Source: Microcebus murinus
Taxonomy: Eukaryota > Chordata > Mammalia > Primates > Cheirogaleidae
Assembly (NCBI RefSeq): GCF_040939455.1
Contig: NC_134108.1
Location: 21,171,501-21,235,500, forward strand
Direction of reading: 5' to 3'
Length of the DNA stretch: 64,000 bases
The notes beneath the pieces were generated by a model. That model searched no databases, had not been told where the DNA came from, and was given only the letters and a program-made list of their open reading frames with translations. Within the stretch, counting starts at the first letter, position 1. Each line of letters begins with the position of its first letter. This document shows, in pieces, positions 25,021 through 37,225 of this stretch. The translations under genes were made by a program, and so were the position numbers.

Positions 25021-26660
25021 AATTGTAGTCAGTAATTGTACAATTTAATTGTTCAATGACTCTTACTTGGTGGCAACTTGATTTTAATTTGTCACTGGTA
25101 ATTCTTTTTGTGACCTAAGTTGTGTTAGTTCTTGGATTTTGACTGTATTTTTCACAATTTGTATAGAAAGAGAGGGGTTTAAAAACACATGCTTAATTAT
25201 TGTCAATATCTTATATTCACAAAGATTCACAATGCTCTATTTTTTTAAAAAAACTGAACAATAAATAAAGGTGAAAGAAACATTTAACCTTTCAATCCTC
25301 ACACATCCCCATGAGGAAGTGTTTGTATTTTACAGCTAAAGAGACTGAGGTGGATGGTTAGGTTTTACCTAAACCATTAGTACAGTCTAAGATCCAGGCC
25401 AAAAATCTGGACACCAGCATGGAAAGTCCTTCTGCTGCGCTTCAGGATCATTCTTGTCACTGCGCAGAGGTGAGACCCGTGTCCTTCTAGACCCTGTTTG
25501 TGGCTCTGTTCAGGCTATTTATCCACCTGAGCTGTTGTGAACAGGGCATCAGAAAGAGGCAGGCAATCTGTAGATAATCTTACTGAGGTGAACACCAGAG
25601 AGTGTCGTTAAAATTATAACCACTGACTTTTAAAAGATTAAAGTAGAACATCAGATTCCTAATGACTTGGCTGTTCACATGTCTTTGTAGTACCTGCGGC
25701 TAAATCTAAGCAAATTCGTCTTCATATTTGTTTTAAAAGAAGGAATCTTCATTGCTCCCTTACAGCTCTCTGTTTTATTCTTAAGATGAAGTAAAATCAA
25801 TTAAAGTAAGGATTTTGAGTAAATGTGATAGGTAAAAATGAAAGAACTGTGGTCAGACATGAAAACTTAAGACCTATGATATTCCTACATTGTTTTTTTG
25901 TTTTTTTTTTTTTTACTCTTCCCAGGGTATGCTAAATTTTTGCAAAAATCAGGAGGTTTAGAAACCACACAGAGAAACATTCCTTGGAAAGGGGAACTCT
26001 TCAATGGTCTAAGATTACAGATCTTTGAATTGGAATGGTATGCAGTTGAGTTTTCCATTCACAGTTCCAGGAAAAAATGGGATTTTTTTCCCATTAAGAA
26101 TACTGTTATTTAGTTATTTTGAAGTATACAGTACATACATGCTTTTTTATAAAACCACTAGATTTCGTAAGTAGCATACATTTGAGTATTTCAAAACCTC
26201 TCTGTTAAGTTTAGATCAGACCTAGGGCTCAATTGTAGGGAAAAAAATTTTTTTCAAGTACAAACAGTAGCTGAAGCATCCATCATATGGTTCATAAAGT
26301 ACTTAAATTTACTATTTATTTCTTGAGAATGACTCAGCCATTCATATTTATAATAATAAAATGCTACATAACAGCTGCCAATATGTATTGGAAAAGCTGA
26401 ACTTTCTAGATACAGTGTAGTAATTATTCTATCCTGACAAAACTTTTCCTGTCTTGACAAAAAAGAGAAATTGCTTTAAAACTTAAAAATAATCTTAATT
26501 GAATGAAACATAGTCAAAACACTGCACTTTAAAGTCAATTTTCCTTTCCATTTTGCCCCACTAAGTGTGAACCAAGATATATATATATAGTAAGTTGCTT
26601 GAGCTCTCTAAACCTCATTTTATTTTCCTGTAAACTATGAAAAATAGAAACAGTCTAACT
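25021..26660. other. No gene seen; MIR-like fragment near 25285-25385
   Basis: CAATCCTCACACATCCCCATGAGGAAG-type text, with TTTTACAGCTAAAGAGACTG, recalls the antisense MIR core at about 25285-25385. A short AT repeat lies at 26578-26590. Nothing else was recognised. Confidence 0.45.
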
Positions 26661-27070
26661 AAAACCATAGGAATCTTTCAGCTGTAAAGGAAAGATACCC
26701 AACCCGAAATGGCAAAGCGAAAGTAAAAGAATGTACTGACTCCTATAGATGAAAAGTCTAGGAGTTTCCTGGCATCATGTGGCTGGATCCTGGTTCAAAC
26801 AATGTCATTAGGACTTAGTTGCTCTCTGGCTTGGCTCTGTTCTCCTCTGTTAGACCCAACTCGCTGGCAGGCTCTCCTCAGGGGGCAAGATGGCCACCAA
26901 CAACTCCAGGCTTGTATCCAACTTGCTTCGGAAAGACAAGGTCTATCTCTCAACTTTTACAACAGCAGTCCAGTAATTGATTGGCAATGACTGATCAGCA
27001 TGCCTTGGATGTTGTTTATCTCTGAATCACTTCTTGTAATCAGGCAGATGTGAGGTTTGATTGGCCAGGT
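26661..27070. mobile_element. Ancient interspersed repeat, family unresolved
   Basis: AAAAGTCTAGGAGTTTCCTG, GTGGCTGGATCCTGGTTCAA, GGGCAAGATGGCCACCAACA, then TGATTGGCCAGGTCTAGGGC follow a familiar dispersed mammalian repeat. I could not assign a family. A GGCAAGATGGCCACC segment resembles a YY1 motif. Confidence 0.45.
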
Positions 27071-28439
27071 CTAGGGCATACACCTACCATGTAAGTTGGA
27101 AGTGGAGTCAGCTCCATGCAAACAGTGGGAGTCTGAGAGTAGGTGAGGAATAGGAACATAGAAAATCTGGGTGCCATTATGACAAATAAAGAAAATATAT
27201 TAAGGTAAAATATGTTATATATTTTATATATACTTATATAGTGATGATAATCAAATAAGATAATATATGTGCATGTATGGAAGGCATTATATGGATATAA
27301 AAGATTTTTATTCATTATGCCAGATGTTATTTAATTAGAATATTTCTGAAAAGTCTGTTTATTTTTTAAATAATGACATCATTTATTTTGTAACTTGAAA
27401 TAGCTGAGTTATGCATCTCATAGAGATCACCATGCCACTTTGCCAACTTCTCCTCTGTAGTTATGGTGGAAAATTCTCATGGTGCTGATTGCAGGAGAAA
27501 AAAAACCCACTAAGTATTCATAATCTTCAGCCAAAAGTTTGAATTCCTGTAAAAGAGTTAAGCAAACGTTTGCATTCTCATTAACAAAGTGCCTTAAATG
27601 AGTAGAAGAGAATGGTATGATCTTACTTAGCAATTGTACAATAAATGTTCATTCTTTGAATCCTCACAGAAGCACAATTTTTGACTATTTGTATTGCATA
27701 TTTGTTATTTGTTACCTGAAAAACTGAGTCTGTGATTGTCTAGTGTTGTAGATACTGGCTAGATGGTCACCAATCCCAATCGCTCTTCCTGGGCATATGT
27801 AGGGTCTGGGTTTACCAGCCCCTTTGCATTGGGTTGAGATCATGTGACTCTGTCTGGTCAGGAGACAATGAGCAGTGGCAATATAAGCTACTTCTAGATC
27901 TGTAGGTCTGGCACTTAAATTCTTGGGTAATTCTTCAGTCCTCTCATCCAATGTGACACCCCCATAAATCACATCTGTAAAATGGCAGATTTACAAGACT
28001 GTAGGAGCCTGAATCTCTGTGGTAGTAGGACATCTGTCAAAAGGAACCACCAGATTCACTTGGAAATGTTGCAAAAGTAAGTGCATTTTTACAGTACTAG
28101 GTCTCTCATTTTAGAGTTATTATGACCTGCCTAATATAATACAATGAGAAATGAGAAAGCCTAGAACTAAGTAAATATTCACCAATAATGGCATTGCTTC
28201 ATTGTCTTGACAAATCTACATAGACATGAAACTGATGAGAGCAGAAATTGATTTGAGTTCCCTTAGACCTTAGAGAAAGCTCCCTTTAGCTTTTCCAACC
28301 TCAGGAAAAATATAGTTGAAAAAATAATTAACAAGTTTTCCTCTTTCATTTACTCATTTTTACCTATATTGTACAATTACTATGTGCCAAAATTTTACTA
28401 GGTGCCTATAGGTCCTTGAATATAGCATAGTCAAATTAA
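27071..28439. other. No gene seen; LTR-like traces near 27720-27990
   Basis: Between about 27720 and 27990 the text (TTGCATTGGGTTGAGATCAT, GTGACTCTGTCTGGTCAGGA) resembles an old LTR or MER repeat, but only weakly. The rest is AT-rich and unremarkable. Confidence 0.35.
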
Positions 28440-28880
28440 ATCCAGTATCTTTTTTTACACAGTCCCCAAACTTCCACTTCGCTTCTCTATCTCATTGAAT
28501 GACAACACCATCTGCTCAACTTCACAGGACAAAAACCTAGGAATTATATCTTAATTTTGATTTCTCTTTAACTAGGTCCTCTAGACCTTACTTTCATTGT
28601 CCTTATTCTAGTCCAAACTACCTTCATCTCATACCTAGATTACCGAAATAGACTCATTACTTGTTCTCCTTATCCCAGTCTTGTCCCTTACCTGAAATGC
28701 ACTTCTCAGCTAGATTAGCTAGATTAAACTTTCTAAAATGCAAGTCTGATCATGTCTGCTTCACACTTAAATCTTTCAGTATCTCCCTGGTATTTTTAGG
28801 ATAGTATAACTTCCAAGGCCCTTATGATCTGGTCCTTGCTTTCCTCTCTAGCTTATCTTTTGCCATTGCCCCCTACACAC
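28440..28880 (+). mobile_element. L2 LINE 3' region
   Basis: AAAATGCAAGTCTGATCATG, TCTGCTTCACACTTAAATCT, ACTTCCAAGGCCCTTATGAT and CTGGTCCTTGCTTTCCTCTC follow the L2 ORF2-end order. It is truncated before the terminal AATAAA repeats. Confidence 0.72.
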
Positions 28881-29189
28881 ATTATAGAACCAGTCATTAC
28901 TATGAATAATTTTTATGCATCTGATCCATCCAAGGTGGTATTTTGTTAAATCCCTAGACACTACAACATGGAAAGGAAATTCTCTCTGCCTATTTGGTGC
29001 TCCCGAATTCTGGATCTGGGTCCCATTGGCCATTTGCTGAGCGCATTGGTCCTGGATATCAGAGAAGACTTCAGTGGACTCAGCCATTTCTGTGATGCCA
29101 AGAAGCTTAGGTAGTCAGACTTATCTGAGGAATTTTCCAATGTCAGCAAGCAGGTTCTTTACCTCATGGGATGCTAAAAGCCCTTGAGA

Positions 29190-29700
29190 GGTGTGGTGGA
29201 TTTAATGTGACTGCAAATTCTTTGTCATCTCTCCTTCTTTGCCTGCTCATGGAAAGGTAGAGTTTATTTTTGCTCCTCTTGAATCTGGGCTGGCCCCGTG
29301 ACTGCTTTGTCCAAAAGAATGTGATAGAAGTGATGCTATACCAGTTTGGGGTCTAAACCTTAAGAACACTTTAGAAGCTTCTCATTGTGCACTTTCAGGT
29401 GCCCTGAGGCCCTATGTAAGTTGTCTGCTTACCCCATGAAGACACCACAAGGCAAGATCACATGTCGAGCACAGGTGAGGAGCCACAGGACCTCACACTG
29501 GATGGAGAGGGAGGGGTGAAGCCACATCAGCACCCAGGGCTGAGCTCGGCCTTCCAGCGTCCTGCCAAGGCATCCGTCAAGCCACAGCTAACTGCAGACT
29601 CAGGTAACACGATGTGGGATAGAAGAATTGCTCAGATATCCCACTCAACCAAGATAATAAAATTGTTTTCAGCCACTAAGTTTGCTAGCTGAATTAAGGA
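29190..29700 (+). mobile_element. Ancient LTR-like repeat, family unresolved
   Basis: GACTGCAAATTCTTTGTCAT, CTTGAATCTGGGCTGGCCCC, AATGTGATAGAAGTGATGCT, then GATAATAAAATTGTTTTCAG and CCACTAAGTTTGCTAGCTG follow a dispersed mammalian LTR-type repeat ending soon after an AATAAA signal. The open frame at 29462-29692 lies inside this repeat and is not called. Confidence 0.5.
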
Positions 29701-29952
29701 GATAAAAATGTTGAGTGACACTCTGTCTGAATGAAAAAATTAGCGATTCTTAAAATAGGTTCTGTGAGATGCATGTAAGATGACCACAAAATAAGAGTAT
29801 AATTGTTTCCGTGTTCAAATGTGATTGAAAACTATTTTGTGAATCAAAATGAAATCAGTTTATTTACTGCAGAACTTCTCAGAGGCTTTAACATGTTCAT
29901 TTAATAATAAGCATTATGAAAACTCCAAGAGGGGGATATGAGTTGCCTGTGA

Positions 29953-30284
<332 letters not shown>

Positions 30285-30285
30285 T

Positions 30286-33149
30286 GTGATTTTTTTTTTA
30301 AAGGTTAATTAGTCACATCCTGAGGAAGGATTCCCAGCAATGTGGTTAGATGTTTTAGAACATCTAAAAAAAAAAAACCTTGAGAAATCAATGCCTCCTG
30401 ATTTGGACATATATATGAAAAGTAACGCTTTCGTCATTTATGAATTAATTTATTAAAGAATGGAGAGGAAATACAGATGAGAATTGATGAAAATTGAGTG
30501 ATAAAATCAATAGAAATTATTCTGACATTAAGAAGTAAATTGCAAGAGAAATATTTTTTAGACACTACAAAGAGCAACAATAATTCATTTAGAGGAAGAG
30601 ATAAGTACTGAATAGGGTTTTTATTCTTTGATAATCCAATTAATGAAGAGTAATAATCACATGAACTCATTGGAAAAATATTTAAATTTCTTTCAAATTT
30701 GATACACAATACCAACATTGACAGAGATAAAATCAAATTCACAATACACCATTACAACAAGGACATCAATGACAAGCTGGTTACTGAGTATCATCAATTG
30801 AAAGAGTATCTAAAATTATTCACACACAAGAAAATTTGCAATGCCCTGAAATCTTGCAGCTCTTGTAGTTCATGTATGAAAGAATTGATTGAAGCTTTAC
30901 TGTATTTGACAAAAATTCTGAAAATGTACTTACAATTTTGAATGAGTTGTGAAGCAGAAAGAAAACAAATTTCAATCAATCATACCAGAAGAATGACTGA
31001 ATTATCATTCTTTTCTCTCTACAGGAAATAATATAACAAATTCCTATGTGGTCAACAAAATGCAACCCAAATGTAAGACAAATAGAATTATAGATGTGCA
31101 TCAGTTAATCAATATTAATAAAACATATAGTTTTCCCCTAGATTTTGTGATATTTCTGGTATTTGTGAGAATCTTAAAATTTGTAGTTTGCTGTGATTGC
31201 TTTTCTCTGTGTGGTAACTATTCACTTCTCATCTTAGTTTTGTATTTGTATTTAATATTTGTATTTAATACATTTTAATATTGTATTTGTAATTTTGTAT
31301 TCTTTTTCTTAAAATGTATCTCCAAAATTACATTAGCATAAGCCCCCATCACACCTGGATCAACACTTGTCCTTTTTTAGATTATGTGTTCTTCAAGGGC
31401 AGGGGATATGGGCTTTTTCTCTCCATGCCTGACAAAAAGTAGGAGTTCAACAAATGCATGTGCAATTTAATGGAGTGGGGGCAAACAATGTGATAGAATA
31501 GTAGGAAGCAAAATTTTGGCAATGGTGGGGGCAGAACAGCTAATCTGGATCACGGTCTAAATTCTCTCCAGGGAACAAATATCCTTTTACCTCTTAAGAT
31601 ATTGGTCTGGCAAACTGCAATTTTTAATAAGGTTTATCCAATCCAGCCTTTCCTTAACCTCTACCCTACTGAATACAGGCACTACTCAGTTAAAATTAAA
31701 CATTGAGTATAGGATTCTGTGCATTGCCTTATCTATAACTTTCTTGTAAGGACATAAACTCTGTACCTTTCTGGTTTTATAATATTTGGGGGCAATATTA
31801 CAAATTGGTAAATAAGCTTTGAGCCTTTGCTGCAAATTCAAGTATATCCTGAATAACTCAATTACCTACCTTTGTATCACAAACAACGATGCAAATAATT
31901 TTATAAGATAATTTGTATTACAAGTCCTTGTAAGTCCCAGTTTGCTAGGCGAACCAAAGTTATTTGTTACTTTTCACAATCAGAAATAGAAATGTTAGAA
32001 TTAGAACCAGAGTACAGGTTTGCTTAAGAAGCTGCCTAGTTAGGCAGTATTACCATTATCCCATTCAAACAGATGTGATCCTATTTTTAAAGACTTCTGG
32101 GAAAGGGAGATTCCCTATCCTTCCTTAGCAACCTGTTCTGATGTTTAACAACAATTGCTGTCAGGGATGGTGGTTCTCTGAGCCTGGCTTGAGTGTTTTT
32201 ACATGTTTCTATGTGTTGATGTTTTTCCTTGTCTTCATTTCCTCTTTTACTACTCATTTTTTGCCATTAACTTTGTTTTGTAGACATCTTCTTTTTACAG
32301 ATAAAAATAAAATTTAAAATGACCAAAAATAAAACAATACATACAGAATATTATTTTACATGTCACACATACTTGGTATGGAAACGCGTTTTAACTTAGA
32401 TTTTATATAAATAGTACACAGGTACTTGATATTCTGTCCCTATATCTCTGTCCATTAGACATTTGTGAACTTGCATCAGTTAAGGACATATATCATTTTA
32501 ATGAAATATGTTATGTTTTGGTAGCTTTAAACATTTAAACACAGTTACAATTTTGCTTTAGTCTTTTGGTCTCTTCTGAATGCTTACCAAATTTTCTATA
32601 TATTTTTAAGTTGTCAAGTTCTGAACTGGATATGAAATTCTAATAGAGGTATGAACAGTGCTGAACATCTTGGGCAGAATCTTCATTTCTGCCTTATTAA
32701 TTTAGAGTGCTTGCTTCTGCGTCTATCTGTGTAGCCGACCAATTATCCTTAAACACTCAGCTGGACACAGCTCATACGAGAAGTGTGATTTGACAGGCAC
32801 CAGGAAAATAACGTTGTATTGAAACAGTTCTTATTATCAGGGACCTGACTACCTGAAGTTTCACTGCTAGTGAATCCTTTGAATGTACCTGTTTTTTCCC
32901 AGGTTCTTTTAAAATGGAAGAACTTTCTGGAATTTTAAGACTTTAATCAATTTACTCCAAGTAACTGGCCCTAAGCTTCCCAAATAAAGTGCTGGGTGTC
33001 TGGTAGATGTCTAGGAATGGACATACATAGACATAAGATGCCCATAATCCTAGTTGGCCCTCTAGAATCATTCTCTAGCTTGTTATTTGCATTTCATTTT
33101 TAATTGTTTTCCTAAATCTCATGCATCTAAAAATTTTTTTCATAACTAT
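30286..33149. other. No gene seen; weak CR1/L3-like trace near 32085-32165
   Basis: The stretch at 30690-30950 has overlapping open frames on both strands, up to 102 codons, with no recognisable domain. At 32105-32165 CCTTAGCAACCTGTTCTGAT recalls an ancient CR1/L3 fragment. Positions 31235-31300 are an imperfect TTTGTATT repeat. No exon was identified. Confidence 0.4.
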
Positions 33150-33517
33150 TGTCTTAGTCTAGGCTGCTATAACAAAATACCATAGACTGAATATGAACAA
33201 TGGAAATTTATTTCTCACAGTTCTGGAGGCTAGAACTCAAGATCAAGGTGCCAACACGGTCGGGTTCTAGTGAGGGCCCTCTTTTTGGTTACAGCTGCCT
33301 GCTGATTTCCTGTTGTGTCCTCACATGGTGGAAAGAGCGAGCTAGCTCTCTGCCCTTTTTATTTAATCTATAAAGGCATTATTCTTATTCACGAGGGGTC
33401 CACTCTCATGCCTAATTACCTCCCAAAGGTACCACCCCCAACTTCCATCACCATTACACTGAGGATTAGATTTCAGCGTATGAATTTTGGGAAACACAAA
33501 CATTCAGTCCATAACAC
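33150..33517 (-). mobile_element. MaLR solo LTR (MLT1-like), minus strand
   Basis: On the plus strand the element reads TGTCTTAGTCTAGGCTGCTA, TTATTTCTCACAGTTCTGGA, GTGTCCTCACATGGTGGAAA, TTACCTCCCAAAGGTACCAC and CATTCAGTCCATAACA. This is the reverse complement of the same class of LTR as at 3547-3902. No internal region is present. Confidence 0.85.
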
Positions 33518-34885
33518 CTACCAAGAAAACTGATCTCATTTATAATCTATGCCGCACTGTTTAGCACTTGCCTTTTCACCTTCATCTATGCTTTTGGCTG
33601 TTGTTGTGTGCATGTTAACTCTAGCTTCCCTACCACATTCTAAGGCTTTTGAAAGCATTAAGATTTATCTTGCCTTTTTCTAGAACCTAGCAAAATATGT
33701 GGAACAATAAAGGACTGCCAGATTCATGTTGTTTCACTGAGTTAAAACTCTAGGCCTCTATTTCACTTTCAGCTTCCCTCTCAAATTATTTTCCCTAAGG
33801 ACAAAAGGTGCTAAAATTATTGCCATTTGGTAAAGGGTGTGAAATAATTTTAAAAAGATCCAAACATTCTTGACAAGTGTAGGTATTGCATCCTTCAGGA
33901 TTGAGATCTGAAATAAAAACAACTTTGATTTTGACATTTTCTTTGCAGCATAAACTGCAAAAAGAAAATAAGTCTGCCACAAACTAGAAGGAAATTCTAC
34001 AGAGCTGGAGCTCTATCTTTATGGTTCATTTGGTTTAGGCTTCTCACTGGGCCTGCCAATCACGAAACTTAGGAAAGTGCTTTTGTGGAATACAAGCCCT
34101 GACTACTTGAAATGAGGCAGATAGCACCAGATGGTAATAATACATTTCAACTATTAGAAGTTTGGATCAGAAAGCTAATGGTGAAGGTCCTTTCTCATTT
34201 GTCAAATGACGTAATTCATTATTAAATCAGGACAAACCAGTTAACATCTGAAGTATAATTTTGGTTGCTATTTATAATGCACTCACCGGTTCCTTTGGCT
34301 TGGCTAGCTTATTTAATTGTGTGTGGCATTTCACATTCGTTAAAAGCTTAGGGAGAGCTGGGAAATGACCTACACAAATCCCAGTTCTGAGTAAATCAAA
34401 ACTTCTCTTTATGTGCCAATTAAACATTAGCATGTTGGAGTTACATGATGAAAGTATGTATTATTTAAAATGATTTGAAACAGGAGACTGTAGGAAACTC
34501 TCTAGGTAAGTTGAGCTTTGCCAACATGTGTAGGATTTAGGGGCTATTCTTCTTTAGGATGAAAGTGAATACTTATCCAGGCTCACAAAAACAGAGAGAG
34601 GCCATAAATGAGTCAATAGTTTCTTAAGACAGGGATACCAAAAGAAAAAAATAAATATTAGCAGACAAGGATACTTATGCTGGGAAGTCTTTACATAATT
34701 CTTACTGAGCAGTGAATGAGTTTAGTCTTGAAGAACCTTTAAAGGACAAAATATTGGTAACTCTGGCATTGAATCAGGAAGGAAGAGATAACATTCATTC
34801 TAATACTGAATGTTTACAGCGGCCACACAATTTGCAAATGAAGTCATCATTAGAGTCATCATCACAAGTTAACATATTTAAGGCA
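33518..34885. other. No gene seen
   Basis: AT-rich DNA without a recognisable gene or repeat. Open frames of 60-74 codons on either strand show no domain. Confidence 0.4.
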
Positions 34886-35010
34886 CTCTTCTAAGATTTT
34901 CTATGATCTTAATTCATTTTTTTATCCTCTCAAAAATTCTGTGAAGTAGGTGCTCTTTTATGCCCATTATAAAGATGAAAAACTGAGGCCACATAAATAG
35001 TAAGGGTTAT
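34886..35010 (-). mobile_element. MIR fragment, minus strand
   Basis: TCTTAATTCATTTTTTTATC, ATTCTGTGAAGTAGGTGCTC, TTATGCCCATTATAAAGATG and AAAACTGAGGCCACATAAAT follow the antisense MIR 3' half and core. Confidence 0.7.
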
Positions 35011-35150
35011 AGAATGTTGGAGTTGGAAAGAAACTTAGGGCTTATCTTCTTCAACTCTCAATTTATAGATGAAGAAACTTACGCCCAGAGATTAATGCCT
35101 TGCTCAGAGTCACATAAACAGTTAGTGGCTGACCTGAATATTTATATAAA
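35011..35150 (-). mobile_element. MIR-related or other ancient SINE fragment, minus strand
   Basis: GAATGTTGGAGTTGGAAAGA, ATTTATAGATGAAGAAACTT, then AGAGTCACATAAACAGTTAG is the text of a CORE-SINE-like ancient repeat. It abuts a MIR on each side. Confidence 0.5.
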
Positions 35151-35164
35151 CAAGCAGCATATAT

Positions 35165-35345
35165 TAATATAATAATAAGTGCTTACTGTATACCATTTAA
35201 CCCTCACAATAATTCTATGAAACAAATACTATTGTCCCAATTTTGCAGGAATGTGAGACTCTTAGAGAGATTAAGGTACTTGGAAAAATCACCCTCAGGG
35301 AAATGACAGCGTTGGGATTTGATTCCTGGCCTATCACTAGATAGA
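35165..35345 (-). mobile_element. MIR fragment, minus strand
   Basis: TAAGTGCTTACTGTATACCA, CCTCACAATAATTCTATGAA, ACAAATACTATTGTCCCAAT and TTGGGATTTGATTCCTGGCC give an almost full antisense MIR. Confidence 0.75.
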
Positions 35346-36735
35346 TGCCCAGAGAGTGTTAGCAGATCATGATGTCTCTGAATGCTTTCCCCCATAACCA
35401 GGTGATCTCCTACTTATGTTATAAATAGCTGCATTTTAGTCTGTAGCCTTGTTAGATCTTGTGTCAGAGGAAGCAGTTCATGGAATCCTGTAATAATTAA
35501 GAAATGAGCCAAAATGAGTGGCAGCCCCTTTTCTAAGTTCTGAAGCACCAGAAGGGTGAAGACTTTCCCTTTGTGCTACATAAAATTAAATTTGGATGAT
35601 AATGGAAAAAGTCACTCAAATAGCTTTATATTTTCAGATATCCTTATATTTGAAGTCATGAAAATTTTCTTCATTTCTGCTTTCACTCAGGTTTTTTAGG
35701 GACATTTTGCACACATTGCTATTATATTTTTATAAATGCAATAAACCTAGTGATTTAATCTGTTGAAAATTTTTACTGAAATGCAGTTGTCTTGATATTT
35801 TTTCTTCTTCAAATATTAGCCTGGCCATGACATTTAATATTTCCCATTGTGCATATTTTATTTTTTAAAAGATAACATCATGATTTCATTTAACAAAAAG
35901 TGAGTTTTTAAAGATGCCAATTGGCTATTTGTTTTTAGCATATCTTTAAGTTTATATATATTTGGATCAACACTTATGATTAGCAATGCTTTTTAAATGA
36001 GAAATGCACACATGATATTTACTAAAGAGAGGATATATGTATGTGTATAACTAAGATTTTGTATAATTACTAATTATCTTTTAGTTATATATACATGAAA
36101 CTATTAACACTCTAACTAAACCACCCAGCCAAATGTCACATTTTCTGGTAAAAGGGAAAAATTGAAAACTAGCTTTTCAAGAGCAAAGTAATTTGGGAGT
36201 TGCTTCATTAACATGGAGATGTGATTTGAACTTGTAAGCATCTACTAATAAGAGAAAGCTACCCTTTATAGATATTCAGAAGGCTATTATTTTTACTCAT
36301 CTACCCTGTTAATACAATGGATGTTCTAAGACAAGCTGGGGGTGGTAACCAAGGGCTTCATTTATCTGAAAGTAGAAGTGCCCATAATGGGTTGGCAGAG
36401 CTGTGGGCAGCATTGTGTGTTTCCCAGCTCTCTCTAATTAGCCATAGAAAAATGTGAAGAATAGCATCTACATTATCCAAATTCTCTTTAGGATTTGCTA
36501 CCTTAAAAACTATTTTCCTTTTGTCACACTCAATATGTATAATTATGCTTTCAGAAAGTCCTCTGATTTGGAATTCTTCCCCTGTGGACCTGCCACCCAG
36601 TTGCAAGTCATACCCGGCAGCTATTACTTATTTACTGAAGGCTGTTTCTGGGGAAAGCTTTTTCTTTAAAAAAAAATTAATTAATAGAATATATCAGATA
36701 TATATTTTCTATCTCCAGTGTCTATTCTCCAGAAA
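35346..36735. other. No gene seen
   Basis: AT-rich, no recognised repeat or exon. A CTCTAATTAGCC homeodomain-like site lies near 36430. Confidence 0.4.
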
Positions 36736-37225
36736 TCACCTAGCCCATAAGGGCGCTGCTTTCTGGCTCTGGCTGCCTCTCTTACAACATCTCTTAGAAG
36801 ACTTTCTCCTTCTGTTCCTCACCTCCCATGTCCAGCCACACTGGCCTTTCAGTTCCTCCTGGCACACAGTTGCTTCTTGTCTTAGGCCTTTTGCACTTTC
36901 AGTTCTCTCTTCTCGGGCTTTCTTTCCCAGCTTTGCATCAGTCAGTTCTCAGCTAAAGTGTCAACTCTGCAGATACGGCTCCCTTCCCCATCCAGTATTG
37001 CTCTACCCTACCCATTTACTGCCTATCAATTATCTTGTTTTAAACTTTTTGCCATTTTTTCATGGTTTGAAATTGTCTTATTTGGTAATTGGTTTACTAT
37101 CAGTTTCTCAAACAGAATGAGAGGCCCATAGAGCCTAGAGGACTCATCTGCCTTGTTCACCCCTGTATCTCTAGCCACCAAACAGTGTCTAGCACATGGT
37201 CACTTGATACATCTACTTTCAAAAT
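36736..37225 (+). mobile_element. L2 LINE 3' end
   Basis: CCAGCCACACTGGCCTTTCA, TAGGCCTTTTGCACTTTCAG, TCAGCTAAAGTGTCAACTCT, GTATCTCTAGCCACCAAACA and GTGTCTAGCACATGGTCACT follow the L2 3' region order. A 199-codon open frame at 36521-37120 overlaps this repeat and is not a gene. Confidence 0.82.

Noticed and set aside
36521..37120. Open frame of 199 codons, plus strand
   Set aside because: Most of it lies in an L2 3' end; the apparent protein is repeat translation with no domain.
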